Assembly: GCA_949130495.1 (NCBI GenBank)
Contig: OX422220.1
Span: forward strand, 125,867,268-125,931,267
Length of the DNA: 64,000 nt
Reading direction: 5' to 3'
DNA from: Sambucus nigra
Lineage: Eukaryota > Streptophyta > Magnoliopsida > Dipsacales > Adoxaceae
Part shown: piece by piece, positions 11,472-22,912 of the stretch
Numbering within the stretch: the stretch's first letter is position 1
How the letters are laid out: the number at the start of each line of letters is the position of its first letter
Notes under the pieces: model-generated
What the model saw: only the letters and a program-made list of their open reading frames with translations
Told to the model about the DNA's origin: nothing
Databases searched by the model: none
Program-made: the position numbers and the translations under genes

Positions 11472-12150
11472 TGTAACACTCCGCCCGCCCGGATAGAGCG
11501 AACGGAGCGCTAATGCGATAAAATAAATCCAAATCCACAAGTGACAATGTATAAAGCATCTAAAAAAATCCACAATAATATAAATCCACTAATCTCAATC
11601 TCTTCAATTACAACAAGTCTCTCGAATTAAAATTACAACTATCTAACTCGAATAAAATACAAATCTCCAAAGCTCTATACATCAAAATAATACAAATCGT
11701 TCCCAAACAATCCTCGCTAAAATCAATTTCCATAGAGGCCCAAAATCCGCGCTTACCTGCCACTAAAAGAAAATATGGGGAAGTACACAATACGACAAGA
11801 AAGATGCTCAACAAATATGGATTAGCAATGAATAAAGCGTAACAACACGAGTACGAATATTCAAATCAAAATGCAAATCTCAATAGCATTTCATCATTAT
11901 AATTTTTCAACAACACTTTAACCGGGTCACCAGGCCTCACCACATCCGTATATGCTTTATCAAGCCATAGACCAGGAAACAGGAATTTTGGCGGGTGCCC
12001 AACATCCGTGCCATATCAAAATCTCATGACAACGTGCTCATCAATAATATAATGATACCACATGAATCAAAATAATTTCATAAAAAATTTTATTTTCCTC
12101 CATTTTCCTAAATTAATTAAAATAGCCCAAAAATTACGCGGGTTATTACA
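11472..12150 (-). repeat. 5' LTR of the mini-gypsy element, internally deleted
   Basis: Matches 10001-10608 and then jumps to the sequence corresponding to about 11166-11236, so about 560 bp are deleted. The outer ends are kept. Confidence 0.85.
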
Positions 12151-12979
12151 CCCAAGTAGGTGTAAAATGACGCATGGGGGTTTGGGGAACCGGGGTAACT
12201 TTATTCCTAAACTTCCTAGGAGCTTGTCTAAGGTCGTAACAATAACACCTAAGGTGACCTTTCCTACCACAATGCGAACATGTGTAAACTCGATAAGGAA
12301 CGGAACCTTTAGGTTGACCTTTTCTAACACCCTCGGATGTGATTGATCCTCTAAAATAAGTAATGGTTTTGGCATTAGCAACGGAAGAATTAGAACAAGA
12401 CGAGTCATTACTATCATTACACAAACTATTCGAGTCATTTAAAACACTTTTAAACTTCAAAACTTTGGACTCAAACAAAAAATTAAACTCCTCAAACTTT
12501 AAGGACTCCTTCTTTAAATTATCAATTACCCCTAGATGGTTATCTCGCTCCCTCTCAATGTGAGCTAACTTATCCCTAAGAGCCTTTTATCATGCCACAA
12601 AATCATTAATCGAATTATTTTCCTCAACGGCACAAACCCTAGAATTTCTCAGATATTATAACTCTTTTTCTAAAACGATGACTATATAATCACTCTTCTT
12701 TTTGCCCAATTTTAAAATATTAAAATCATTAAACAAGGAACCAAACTTCTCGCGACAAATATCTCTTTGAATTTGAAACGTTTGCAAATGTTCAATCATA
12801 TTTTTAAAACAGGAATTTTCTTTCTCCAAAATTCAATACGTTTTGCAAACTTTAAATTCAAACTATGTAAATCGTCAAAGCTTAAATAATCCATCGAGAG
12901 AAAACAAAAACAGGAGAGATAAACAAACACACGGGATCACAAAACAAATAAATTATGTTTTCTAGCTCTGATACCAATT

Positions 12980-14307
12980 TGACGACGTAAGTCAAATTAA
13001 ATCAAAAAAATTAATCCTTAAAAAAATCAGGATCACGCAATAAATTAGCGTAACCTGCTATGATACTAATTTGAGAAAGGTGGTGGTGGTCCTTATGCGT
13101 GTGTTTTAAATCACACCAATTTTCACCAAAAAATTATCCAACTTTTAATTTTCACCAAACCAAGTTGTGAGAAACCAATTCTTACTTTAAACCAATTTTA
13201 TCTTGATTAATCCTAAACATGCATCTAGTGATTATATCAAGTAAAGTAAAGTAAAGAATACTCACAACGCCGGACGTACGAGGAAAAAACTCGAGACGGG
13301 AAAATAATCTTGAACGGGCCAAGCCAGATATTCACTATGAATGTGGAATTACAATGAACAGACAAAATACTCACTCAGCGACTCGATCCCCACGGGTCTT
13401 GACGCTTTTCTGATTTTCAACCACTCCTCTTGCAGTGCCCACGCATAAAGTCCTTCTTCCGCGATACATGTCCACAACACTCGCGTCCACATATGTCTCG
13501 GTGTCCACCGAATGCCTTTGATACGTCTCCGATGTCGAACAAGAAGTCCTTATCTTTTCTTCACCGCAAAACCCAGATGTTCAAGTATATAACAAACCTT
13601 CTTAGTGCAGCAAGATCACATAAATATATAGTAATGATAACTCGGATCTTTGCAAACTCTAAGGATGTGTTTAAGCTTTGAAACCTTAGAAAAACATGTG
13701 CAAACAGGTTTCTGGATCGTAAACTATTTGTCCAAAATGCACACTTATTAATTATGAGTAAACCACGCTTTAAATAGGAAAACATGATCGCCTCGAAAAT
13801 AGTTTCGCTCAAACGAGATTGGCAAGTCGTTCGCACGACATAGCCATCTCGCTAGAACGAAGTACAGATGTTGTTCGAACGACGCGCTTGACATTTTGAA
13901 TTTTTCTTTAAAACGTCTCTTCAAAAGAGATCCAATTAAGTCAAACTCTTTTTCGAGCTTATCAGAATAATACGTAGTTTAAAACATTTTAAAACATTTT
14001 TCCTTATAAAATTACATCCTTATCTTTTATAAAAACTACTTCGAGCACCATTAATTATACACATTCATACTTGTGTGATCTCGGAATGCAATTAACTTGA
14101 AGACGAATAAACTTGCACCAATTATACTTCGGCATGATTAATTCTTTGAAACTTTGTTGTAACGTCTTCAATTTCTTCAATATATCTTAGACTAAGTTGG
14201 GATCGTGACAAAATAAAATCTCCCTATGACATATTACAAACACAGTTTTGTTCACAGAATTAAGTCAAAATAATACAGGGACTCAATTGGAAATTTATAT
14301 CCTTACA
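12980..14307 (-). repeat. 5' LTR of copia element E2
   Basis: Starts TGTAAGGATA at 14307 and ends CGTCGTCA at 12980 (or CTCA at 13072). Its primer site TTGGTATCAGAGC lies at 12965-12977. There is no polypurine tract to its right, so this is a true 5' end of the tandem pair. It is clearly more diverged from 392-1718 than the LTR pairs of the younger elements are from each other. Confidence 0.75.
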
Positions 14308-14901
14308 ATCTTAAACAATGGAAAACGAACATCGTTCTGAAAATATTATGAAAAATAACCACAGCGAACCACCACTAGTAAAAACCCCAAATGTCTAAAT
14401 TAAAAAAACTGATTGCGACGGATCGAATCGATCCGACCGTTTCGATGTTTAATTTCGGATCGATCCAAAGCACCTGGGCAAATTCTTCCTCGATCATTTT
14501 TGCTATGCAAAATCATCCATAACTTCATCAAAACTTCATGAATCTTTACGAAACTTTTCCAAACACTTAATTTAATCTTAATGCAGGATTCTATGTGAAT
14601 AAAACATTACTATCCCTCTCCAATGCCTTTGAATTCATCGAAATAGAGATAATAACAACAAATAATTATTAACCAAATCGAATTAAGAGATGAAAATTAA
14701 CCATGCATAAACCACTGTAGGATCCATTTTATAACAAATAAATGCATGAGCATACTAGAAGGGTTATATACAAAGAATCTCTGTAAAATCATGTTAATAT
14801 GAATGCATACACAATGATATACCGTTTCAACATTTTAAGGTTTGGACAACATGAATCCTTCCAATGGATGATTGATCTAGACCAAAGGCTCTGATACTAA
14901 T
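14308..14901 (-). other. 5' leader fragment of an older copia element
   Basis: Flanks E2 on the right. No ORF is seen. It ends at a primer site (14888-14901, minus strand ATTAGTATCAGAGCC) belonging to the LTR that follows. E2 seems to have inserted into this element's leader; the remainder would lie left of the window. Confidence 0.4.
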
Positions 14902-17127
14902 TGATGGGAATCGATATATGCAGAATTAAAAAATTCATCCTTGGAACTCCGATTAATCAAATATAAGAAAAAGGGTAAACCAAAACTAGGTTTGAAGAAC
15001 GAATCTAGGGTTTAGAATACAATACTTTTGCAGATCCGATTGTGATTCGATGTGGAAAAAAGTATTTGTAGGTGATGGGGCTTCCTTATTTTGTATTTTC
15101 AAAATCTTACTAACCTTCTGTGAAGTTTGAATCTTCTAGTGTGTGATCCTCCCCAAAGCTAGGTGTTATCGCCTAAAACTGGTATACTGATTTGAACTTA
15201 GCTCAAATGATAATAGATAAAAAGATGGAAATTAATTGAATACTTGTCTAGAACTAGCTATAGAGAGGTAAGTGAGAGTAAAAGAGATGAGATTGGATTT
15301 ACATGGTTTCGCCCAATAAGGTTCTTACGTCAATAAGTACTAGTGTAGATAGTATTAGTTTCGCACAATGGAAGTTTGTAATCTCAAGCAGATTGTACTT
15401 TTAGGTTATTCCTTACTTCCTTAATTATGGGTGTGGGAATATCCGTTTGAGGAATAAGACAGTTGATACAGTGAGGTATGTCAAGATATTTGTCATTATA
15501 GAATAAATAAATACCCTCTTTATAAGATAGTGGAGAATAATTATAAAGTTAGTATGGGCAAACATGGGCAAAAGAACATTTATATATTTTTATCATTTGA
15601 AAGCTATGATGATGTCATTCCATTGTCTGACCCACACTTAGTGGGCACATAATTGAACATGTGTTATTTGGGACGGCCAGGCCGAGCAGAATACACTATT
15701 CGATCCATATCAAAACCGAGTGGCGTTAATTATCTACTAAGTTCAACCACTTTTTGACTCCAGATGTAATCTATTCATCAGTTTAAAAGCCATATAATAT
15801 TTATGGTACAAAACTAGGTAGGTGTGTGGGAAACTTTTGAGATGAAAACTCCTTCTTATGAGTGAGATACGACAATCTCTCTCAAAGCCTCTTCACACAA
15901 ATGTGAATGGTGTTTTCTCTTACCCTTATTAAACCCTAATGTATTAAATAATTAGCTAAATCCCCTCCCCACACATTTATATACATGCATAAAAGGTGGG
16001 CATGAGCTAAACTGGGTTTCTTAAGAATTTGGGTCTAACTACTTGGGTTTTAGGACTACACTAGGGACCCAAAACAAATAATCAAATTGGATTTAAATAA
16101 ATACTTGAAAATACCTAATTAAAACTATCGTAATTTATTTCCTTTCTTTATTTAAACATAATTGATTTCACTAAATAATTATGACTGCACTACAACTTAA
16201 TTATCTTATAAATCCTCATATATAATGAGGTCTTATTTACAAAGTTTATTTATGGTGCATAATGTGATTCCTCACATTAAGTTTTCGATACCCGCTTAGT
16301 TAAATCAATTCGTTGTTAATCGACTTTAACCAATATCTAATCAGTTTCGTTTGCTCCCAGGCTTAACTTATTTTGTTACCTCCACCGGATAATAAATAAT
16401 TCACTTATGAGGTTTACTGTTGGAAACAATATTTATAAGTCAGTCAATGGGGTATCGCAATCCTAGTATCTCGAGACGCGGATTAGTACAAATTGCGACC
16501 TCAGACCTACTTATATAATTATTACCTAGTATGCGGGGATCATTTGACTCAATCTGATATTGAATTGCACCCATAATAATCAAAGTGGCAGCTGCATATG
16601 CATCATAATCTTCTTAGTACTCGGGATAAAAAATCTATGCACCCTTTGTAAATTGTGTGAGATTTCATGAGTCTAATCATGACATCCCTTAGAATCTAAT
16701 CTTATAGGTTGTCCCGTTCAATACATTTCTAGGATGTATCGATCACAATCCTCTGTTCGACAATCTCACAAGTTCTATAACCATCATTGGTTCCCCACAA
16801 TTTGATATTAACTACTAGGATTGTTTCACAACTATTCCAAAACAATGTTAAGTCCCTATTTAGGTTGTGAACATTTCAATAGTGATAGAACAATAATTCC
16901 AATCTTCCCGTGATCAGCCCAAAGCTAACTCGATGAAATTCCTACTAAGCTCTATTAACCAACATTTAAATGAAACAATATTATTAAACAAGTATAAAGC
17001 ATTCTCACAAACTTGATTCTCATATCAAAATGAATAAAGCAATTCCTTTATTAATTAAAATAAAATATTTTACATGTGGTTTTATGAATAGACCGTAACA
17101 CTGGGACCTACCAAAAGTGTTCTAACA
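14902..17127 (-). repeat. Probable copia LTR, 2.2 kb
   Basis: On the minus strand it would start TGTTAGAACAC at 17127 and end ...CGATTCCCATCA at 14902, followed by the primer site ATTAGTATCAGAGCC. A TATA-like GTATATAAATG lies near 15975-15990 (minus). No partner LTR is in the window, so the ends rest on the TG...CA termini and the primer site only. No coding sequence. Confidence 0.4.
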
Positions 17128-18037
17128 CATACACACTAAAAGCATAATTATGCCTACCACCCATTCTTAGGTGTTGTTCTAAGACACCAATGCGACACTA
17201 CCAAGCCTCGGTTATCTACCCATAGAGTTCATCAAAATTTCCTACAATTTCTCCTTTCAACACTAATCATCTTGTTACCCAACTAATTATATCAATCCTG
17301 GCACTAAACTTAAGGTATCATCAACATTTTGCGTAATAGGTTGTCACTAACTTGATAACTCTATCAGAAACTTAAATAATTATTAGAAGTACTTCTTTAA
17401 AATTAACAAGATCATACATTCTACCACTTTACTCGGTGACTAGTAAGCTCCAACTATATCATCCTAATGATTCCACCTCAATAATCCAGTATTGTTTTTC
17501 AACATAAGTCGTTCCTCGTTCTTAAGGTGGCGAAGCCATATGACTCCCTAACTCACCAATTAGTCTTAAACACCAAACTATCTTGTCACAAGGATGTCTA
17601 CTTCGACCTAAATCTCTCTTAAATATAATCATTATTCTTATGTAATGACGGATTTCTATCCAAGGCGCCTAGTGACTCCCTAAAAGAATTATTATGCTTT
17701 TGTTGCAGTACTCGAATCGCCTAATCTATGATTGACATTACTTTCCCAGGGTATTTTACCATTTAACATCACTAGACTTTGTTCAATCCTAAACATGGTT
17801 TACACACCCTTGATATACGACATGTGGCATCGCTCATTCACCGAAAACACCAATGTTAACACACATTTATAAGGGAATACGCGCTTCCACTTGTTATCCT
17901 AACATAGGATGCTGGAAATTTGTACGATGACTACACTTAACATATCATTATCAATGAAAGAGCCTATTATCTTGATTCCTTGACTCTAATGATGTAGTCA
18001 CATGTGCGCACAAATCGTATTTCCCACTTGCCATATG
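17128..18037. other. Unassigned repeat debris
   Basis: AT-rich with a C-rich plus strand and no ORF. The composition resembles the dead gypsy interior at 55281-57162. I see no ends, tandem repeat or motif to classify it. Confidence 0.3.
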
Positions 18038-18225
18038 TGTAACACCCTAATTTAGATTAGAGTTACCGTTGAAATACCCCATATCTGAACCAAGGTGTTA
18101 AGGAGGAGGGGATAGATCCTATAAGATTTATTTAGAAAAACATTTTCCTCATTTTACAAAAAAAAAAAACTACAAACTTTTATTATGAAAAAAAATAATG
18201 ACCACTCATCATGCAAGTTACATAC
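18038..18225. repeat. Left part of an older gypsy-type LTR split by the Tat element
   Basis: Begins TGTAACACCCTAATTTAG, a common gypsy LTR terminus, and stops at the CATAC duplication (18221-18225). The continuation lies at 29902 onward. No primer site adjoins it, so a solo LTR is possible. Confidence 0.35.
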
Positions 18226-18771
18226 TGTTGATGTAAAAAATTAGATCGCTCTAATTATTCAATCACAGATAAAATGAGACAAAGATTTTTAAAGTGGTTC
18301 AGCCTTGTAAGAATGTCCTACGTCCACTGTTATGTTATTGCTGGGTGTTTTTGGGAATTCTCGATTACAAGTTCTATCCAGAAATTCCCGTCCCATTGAA
18401 TGAGGGTGATACAATGTATTTATAGCCTTGAGGCTCATGTATGAAAGGGTGATACATTAAATGATATACACATGAAAGGGTAATACATTTAATGCAGCGT
18501 GTGCGTCAAGATAATAAGCATTCAATGAATAGTTGAACTGTTGATTATCTGGCAATCAATGTTGGGGTCGAGATGCAGCTCGGACCGCCTTAGTTGCTCG
18601 TTACTCTAGAGTTCCTCGGAGAGCTGGAGTTCCTCGGTGTGTCCTTGTTGCTCGGAGATAACACGAGTTGATCGGGGAAATGAACTTCCTCGTTTGCTTA
18701 CTGTGCCATGTAGATTGACACGTGTCTTCGTATTATTCGTCCATATCAGCATATTAATTTTGGTATCAACA
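18226..18771 (-). repeat. 3' LTR of the Tat element
   Basis: Runs TGTTGATACC...TACATCAACA on the minus strand, 546 bp. A TATA box, GGCTATAAATA, lies at 18417-18427 (minus). Confidence 0.92.
18417..18427 (-). promoter_or_regulatory. TATA box in the 3' LTR of the Tat element
   Basis: Minus strand GGCTATAAATA, about midway through the LTR, where the U3/R border is expected. The identical site in the 5' LTR (29547-29557) would drive the genomic transcript. Confidence 0.6.
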
Positions 18772-18784
18772 GAAGCCCCCAATG
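18772..18784 (-). other. Polypurine tract of the Tat element
   Basis: Minus strand ATTGGGGGCTTC directly before the LTR start TGTTGATACC. Confidence 0.7.
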
Positions 18785-20517
18785 TTTCATATTTCGAACT
18801 TTGAGGAGTATGGAACATTCTTTCTCGGTATATGGTAATATTAAATGACTTTCCTGGGTTTTAGGAACTTTTTCTTCGTATTTAAATTTCCTTCCGAATT
18901 CGCAGAATCCGCCTTTTTGCCTTTTCATAGGCGCTTCGATTTTCGTGCACTTTTTGTCCTTTAAGCCGCCGGTAGCACAATAGTTTCTTTTATGTAATCA
19001 TTTCTTTCTCCGTTTCCCAAGGCAAAGTATTTAAACTTCTTAGGTAATCATACCGTCTTCTACCTTTTCCAATTTTCTGCTTTCGAGTTTTCCATAGCCT
19101 TTCTTTCTCTTGTGCGTTCATCCTTATTTTCGTTCGTTGTCAACAGATCTATCTTCTTTCCCTGTAAGCTCTTCTTCCTTCTTCTTTTATTCATCATGGT
19201 TTACATTATTGAATCTGTTGAGAAATTTCATTCTGATTTCTCTATTCCATCTTGGGTGACTTTGGAGGTTCTTTCTGAGCCTTCAAATTACTTTTGTTTC
19301 GCTGAGGGACATTGTTTCCCCAGCCTCTTTATTGCTGAATCTGGATTTTCTTTTCCACCAAACCCTTTATGCTTAGAGTTTTGTCACCACTTCGATGTTG
19401 TTCCTGCAAAAATAGCCCCAATATATGGAGAATAGTTAATGGGGTGCATAAGTTAAATCAAACTCATGGAACTCGTATAGGGACTCCTGAGATTATGTAC
19501 TGTTATAGATGGGCTATTTTAGATGATGTTTACTATTTAAAAACTAGATTTTGGAATAGGGCTCTATTAGTCAACTTCCCTGATGCTAACAGGGATTATT
19601 TTGAAAATGGGGTAGTTATAAAAAATTGGCAACATGCCCCTCTAATTGGAGACGAAGTATATGAAGATCCCAGATGCCCTCCATATGGCAATGGGATAGG
19701 TTATTTTCATTTTATTTTATTTATGAAATTGTGATTTCATTATGTTTGAAAAAATGCGTGATTGACATTTCAATATGTTTTTGTTTGCAGTTGACAGCAA
19801 GAGAAAGACTCCCAAAGAATCAGAAGTTAATATAAAGCAATTGAAACATATCTGGAGTTTGCATCAGAGGGTTGCAGACGAGCACATCAGGTCTGCTTCA
19901 TACTTGTTGCAGTACAGGAGCTATACATCGTCCTTTACTGCTCGTCCTGTGGTCAACATCAGTGAACCTTTGCCAGCTTCAGAAGAATCTTCACCAGAAT
20001 CTCACATTCCTTTGAGTCAGAAGATGGGCAAGAGAAGAGTTCCTTCTATCTTCGAGGAGACCTCCTCTGCTGGAGATGGAAAGAAAAGCAAGGCTGATGT
20101 CCCAAAGGGGACTAAAAAAGTGGATGCTGCCCCTTCTGCTGTTCCTCAGAAGGTTGTCAAGAAGCCCCCAGTGGCTCCTGTGCAGAAAGATGCACCTGTG
20201 GAAATAACCACCATTCCTCCAACCAAAAGTTCCTCTTTGGTTGAGGCTGTTGAGAAGACATCGAGGAGATTGAAGAAATCCTCCTCGGTTAAATTTTCTG
20301 AAGCCATTCCCCAACTCCCAGCTGGTGGAGATGTATTGCAAAATCCTTGACCCTTCCCGAGGTACAAGGTAACGAAGACAACCTTCCTCGGGATATGGTT
20401 ACTTCTCTGGCTGCTCGTCATCTTGCTTCAGTAAGTATCTCTACTCTGAATTTTTCATATTTTCCTTTGTTATTTCCCATATTTGTTTCTGATGTCGTTT
20501 CCCTTTTCTGATTACAG

Positions 20518-21342
20518 TTGACGAGTTATTTCAATATAATTCTTAAAAAGGATGAAGCTATCAAAGCTTCCTGCTCCTCGTCCACTGTGGAGGGAGCGCT
20601 GGAAGAGGCTACCAGATCTCTAAGGGATTCCCGTCAGAAGTATGACGGGGATAAGATTGAATGGGAGAAGAAGTTGTCTGCGTCTGAGGCAGAGAAAGTT
20701 CAATTGGGAAATAAAGTGAAGGATTTGGAGAAGGAGAATAAGAAATACTCCGAGAAGCTCACTACCTTCGGGGATCTTGAAAATAAGCTGAAATCAGCTG
20801 AAGAAGAGCTGACTCTTCTGCGCGAAGCAAATCGTCATAAGGAGGAGTTGGAGGCCAAACTGAAAGCCTCCGAGGACCTTTTATCCGAGAAGCTCTCCTT
20901 GGAGAAGATGAAGAGGAAAGGAGCTGTGAAGAAATCCTTTCGGACTGGTTGGGACAAAGGTTGGGATAGAGGGGTTGCAGCAATGATGACTCAGGTGAAA
21001 TATAAAAGTTTGAAATACTTCCATGATGGTTGGGTTGCTGCCTTGCAGGAATTAAAGGTGAGTGAGGACTTCGAGCTATTTCAACAACACCTCCCTGGGC
21101 CTCCTCCAGTTATTGAAGACGAAGATGAAGACGAAGTTGCGTCTGAGGAATCTTCAATGATTGTGGGTGATCAAACCCTTGCTCCTCAACCCAACCAGAC
21201 ATCTGCTGAGGAGATTTCTTATTTGCCTGCGCCTCTTGAACAAATCCCAACTCCAACCGATCAAATCAGTGTTCCCACCGAGCAACCAAGCTCCTCGTCC
21301 CAGCCTCTCGAGAAAGTCTTGGGAGACAAGGAAAAGGTGTGA
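20518..21342 (+). CDS. Coiled-coil exon 3 of the opposite-strand gene
   Basis: Open for 274 codons to a TGA at 21340. Residues 25-145 are a Lys/Glu/Leu coiled coil; a conserved-looking FRTGWDKGWDRG segment sits near residue 140; the C-terminal 80 residues are acidic (DEDEDE) and then Pro/Gln/Ser-rich. An upstream AG at 20516-20517 and an open frame through the junction support its being an exon that follows 19791-20430. Confidence 0.55.
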   Translation: MTSYFNIILKKDEAIKASCSSSTVEGALEEATRSLRDSRQKYDGDKIEWEKKLSASEAEKVQLGNKVKDLEKENKKYSEKLTTFGDLENKLKSAEEELTLLREANRHKEELEAKLKASEDLLSEKLSLEKMKRKGAVKKSFRTGWDKGWDRGVAAMMTQVKYKSLKYFHDGWVAALQELKVSEDFELFQQHLPGPPPVIEDEDEDEVASEESSMIVGDQTLAPQPNQTSAEEISYLPAPLEQIPTPTDQISVPTEQPSSSSQPLEKVLGDKEKV

Positions 21343-21526
21343 AGTTGTTCGGTACTATCTTTCTGTTTTTCTTCTTACTTGCACTTTGTATCTCAGATCC
21401 TTGTAATTTTGCCTTATGATCTAATAAAATTTAAATTCTTTTCTTCCATATGACTATCTCTTCCCTCTTCTATATTCTGTCTTGATTTTTCTTTTTGATG
21501 ACTGCTTTTTCCTCCTCTGTTAGTTT

Positions 21527-22912
21527 ATGGCCAGGATGGATTTGCTATCTGCCAATGATACAAAACTGATGCAGCATTGCCATGAATATTATAAGGTTGG
21601 TCACACAGACCTGAGTGTATCAGAAATTACTGACATCCTTGGCCATGATGCTTCTGAGCAAGCAGTTGAGGCTTATCGGTACCTGAAGGATTTACTTGAC
21701 CGTGCTGTGGCCAATAATATGGCATACTACGAATTGATCGAGGAGCTTCATTTTACACTAGAAGATCTTCAGAATCAGCACAATGAATCAACTGCCCTGT
21801 TGCATGAGGGGTATGAGAATAGGTACCAACAGCTTTCCTCCGAGACAGGCCATAAAAATATCCTTGTTGGGTACGATGTTAGGGAGAGAACCTTGAAGGG
21901 TGAACTTGAAGCGTGTAGACAGATTGCTGAGCTGCTGGAACAAGAAAACAACAATTTGCAGAAGGAGCTAGCACAATATAGGTCTGCAGCCTCCTCTTCA
22001 ACAGCTGTAATCCCAGTGACTGATGAGGGATTTTCCTTCCTGGAGGTTGAGAATGCCAAATTAAGGCAAGATCTGGACACCTTAAAAAGGTCTGGTACCT
22101 CTACTGCTGCTCGGGGACGAGGAAGAGGTTCTCATGGGCGAGGAAGAGTTGTTCAAAATGTTGTCGAGGAGCAAAGTTCCCCACCTGCTCGGAGTCGATC
22201 AAGAACTCTCAGCCGTAATATTGAAGAAGCTCGTACTCAGTCAACTTTGGAAACTCAAGCGTTCCAATTGAATGCAAAAGATCGTGCTTTGTCTGAAATG
22301 TCCAAGAAAATCCTAACTTTGGAGGATCAAGTTACTGCGACGAAGTCTGCTTTAAATAATAAGGACATTTTTGCAAAAAGCCTTCACGAGAAGTTGGAGA
22401 GACTGACCTTCCAATTCCATAAGCAGCCTAGGGAATTTTGGATGGCAGGCTACAATGAGGCTCTTTATCACTTGGATGCTCGCCTTGAAAATGCCAATAA
22501 CGAAGGTTATAAACAGGGATGGTTGAACGCCCTGGGTGTATTAAAACTGGAGCAAGGCCATTACTTATGGGATTATCATGCTCCTGGGCTACTAGACTTG
22601 CCTGTGCCACCTTATAAATTGGACATGGAATGGATCCCAGCTCGTGCCATTCCTCGGAGCTTAATTTCAAAATACCTTGGTGACTACAATCTTCATTCTC
22701 AAATTGAGAAATCTCGTCCTAAGCATCTACTGGACACACCTTCTGTGATGAACGTCAGGATGCTGAAGGATTTAAACTTCATTAACTCTCCTCAGATTTT
22801 GAATGATCCACCTGCTGGCGAGGAACCTGTGTCGAAGGCTCCCGACCAACATAAGTTGGCATTTGAGAGCATATTTATCATATCCACTAACTCTTTTACC
22901 AACCGAAGTTGA
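21527..22912 (+). CDS. 461-aa coiled-coil/RGRG protein, exon 4 or separate gene
   Basis: Begins MARMDLLSAND after an AG at 21522-21523. Coiled coil at residues 60-180 and 240-300, a basic RGRG patch near 200, and a GYNEALYHLDARL ... GYKQGWLNAL segment near residue 320 that echoes the Gly-Trp-rich segment of exon 3. Its last codons run into the tandem repeat, so the C-terminus is partly repeat-encoded. No enzyme motif is recognised. Confidence 0.55.
   Translation: MARMDLLSANDTKLMQHCHEYYKVGHTDLSVSEITDILGHDASEQAVEAYRYLKDLLDRAVANNMAYYELIEELHFTLEDLQNQHNESTALLHEGYENRYQQLSSETGHKNILVGYDVRERTLKGELEACRQIAELLEQENNNLQKELAQYRSAASSSTAVIPVTDEGFSFLEVENAKLRQDLDTLKRSGTSTAARGRGRGSHGRGRVVQNVVEEQSSPPARSRSRTLSRNIEEARTQSTLETQAFQLNAKDRALSEMSKKILTLEDQVTATKSALNNKDIFAKSLHEKLERLTFQFHKQPREFWMAGYNEALYHLDARLENANNEGYKQGWLNALGVLKLEQGHYLWDYHAPGLLDLPVPPYKLDMEWIPARAIPRSLISKYLGDYNLHSQIEKSRPKHLLDTPSVMNVRMLKDLNFINSPQILNDPPAGEEPVSKAPDQHKLAFESIFIISTNSFTNRS

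Larger units (their letters stand above)
10001..12150 (-). mobile_element. Ty3/gypsy mini-element with a 235-bp internal region
   Basis: A complete insertion inside the E2 gag with perfect CCCAA duplications (9996-10000 and 12151-12155). LTRs are 10001-11236 and 11472-12150; only 11237-11471 lies between them. On the minus strand the internal part ends with a GAAATTTC-containing stretch and TAGTGGGGAAG before the LTR start TGTAATAACCC, a layout typical of the 3' end of Ty3/gypsy chromoviruses of the Tekay/Del group. All coding sequence is gone. Confidence 0.85.
9904..12894 (-). pseudogene. Copia gag of E2, frameshifted and split by a gypsy insertion
   Basis: The ATG at 12894 opens the same coiled-coil ORF as at 1-306. 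A missing base near 12832 shifts the frame and further stops follow to about 12590. From 12478 the frame is open again and shows a CCHC knuckle, CSHCGRKGHLRCYC (CX2CX4HX4C). It ends with a PTW stretch at the insertion point; after the CCCAA duplication the same frame resumes at 10000 (WVRKSNLLAL) and stops at 9904-9906. The knuckle, the WVRKS stretch and the C-terminus match the gag at 62619-64000. Gag packages element RNA; this copy cannot make a full protein. Confidence 0.65.
392..14307 (-). mobile_element. Copia-like gag-only LTR element E2 with two nested insertions
   Basis: Boundaries: 5' LTR 12980-14307, broken gag 9904-12894, non-coding tail 8071-9903 continuing at 1734-1954, polypurine tract 1719-1733, 3' LTR 392-1718. 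Two later elements interrupt it, each with a perfect 5-bp target duplication: 1955-8070 (CCAAC) and 10001-12150 (CCCAA). Apart from these it has no protease, integrase, RT or RNase H. The element at 59166-64000 has the same plan, so gag followed directly by a non-coding tail is a family trait and not a local deletion. This matches the class called TR-GAG, which depends on an autonomous SIRE/Maximus-type partner (inference). Confidence 0.7.
19196..22912 (+). pseudogene. Spliced opposite-strand gene of the Tat element, coiled-coil protein
   Basis: It runs opposite to gag-pol. Proposed exons: 19196-19699, 19791-20430, 20518-21336, 21524-22912. The introns (19700-19790, 20431-20517, 21337-21523) begin GT and end AG, and every junction keeps the frame. 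Start: MVYIIESVEK at 19196. Exon 1 resembles the family listed in Pfam as putative gypsy-type transposon protein (Transposase_28; from memory). Exon 2 is Ser/Pro/Lys-rich, exon 3 is coiled coil with an acidic Pro-rich tail, exon 4 (461 aa) is coiled coil with a basic RGRGRGSHGRGR patch. Two one-base frameshifts (near 19410 and 20340) break it. Alternatively exon 3 ends at the TGA at 21340, with AATAAA near 21422, and exon 4 is a second gene. Function unknown. Confidence 0.6.

Noticed and set aside
17128..17132. CATAC next to the probable copia LTR, the same as the Tat target duplication
   Set aside because: It is not adjacent to the Tat element, and the partner end of this LTR element is not in the window; coincidence of a 5-mer.
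19991..22670. Minus-strand frames opposite the exons at 19.8-22.7 kb
   Set aside because: They have no motif and sit opposite coiled-coil coding sequence with matching splice sites. They could in principle be element-sense ORFs, but nothing supports that.
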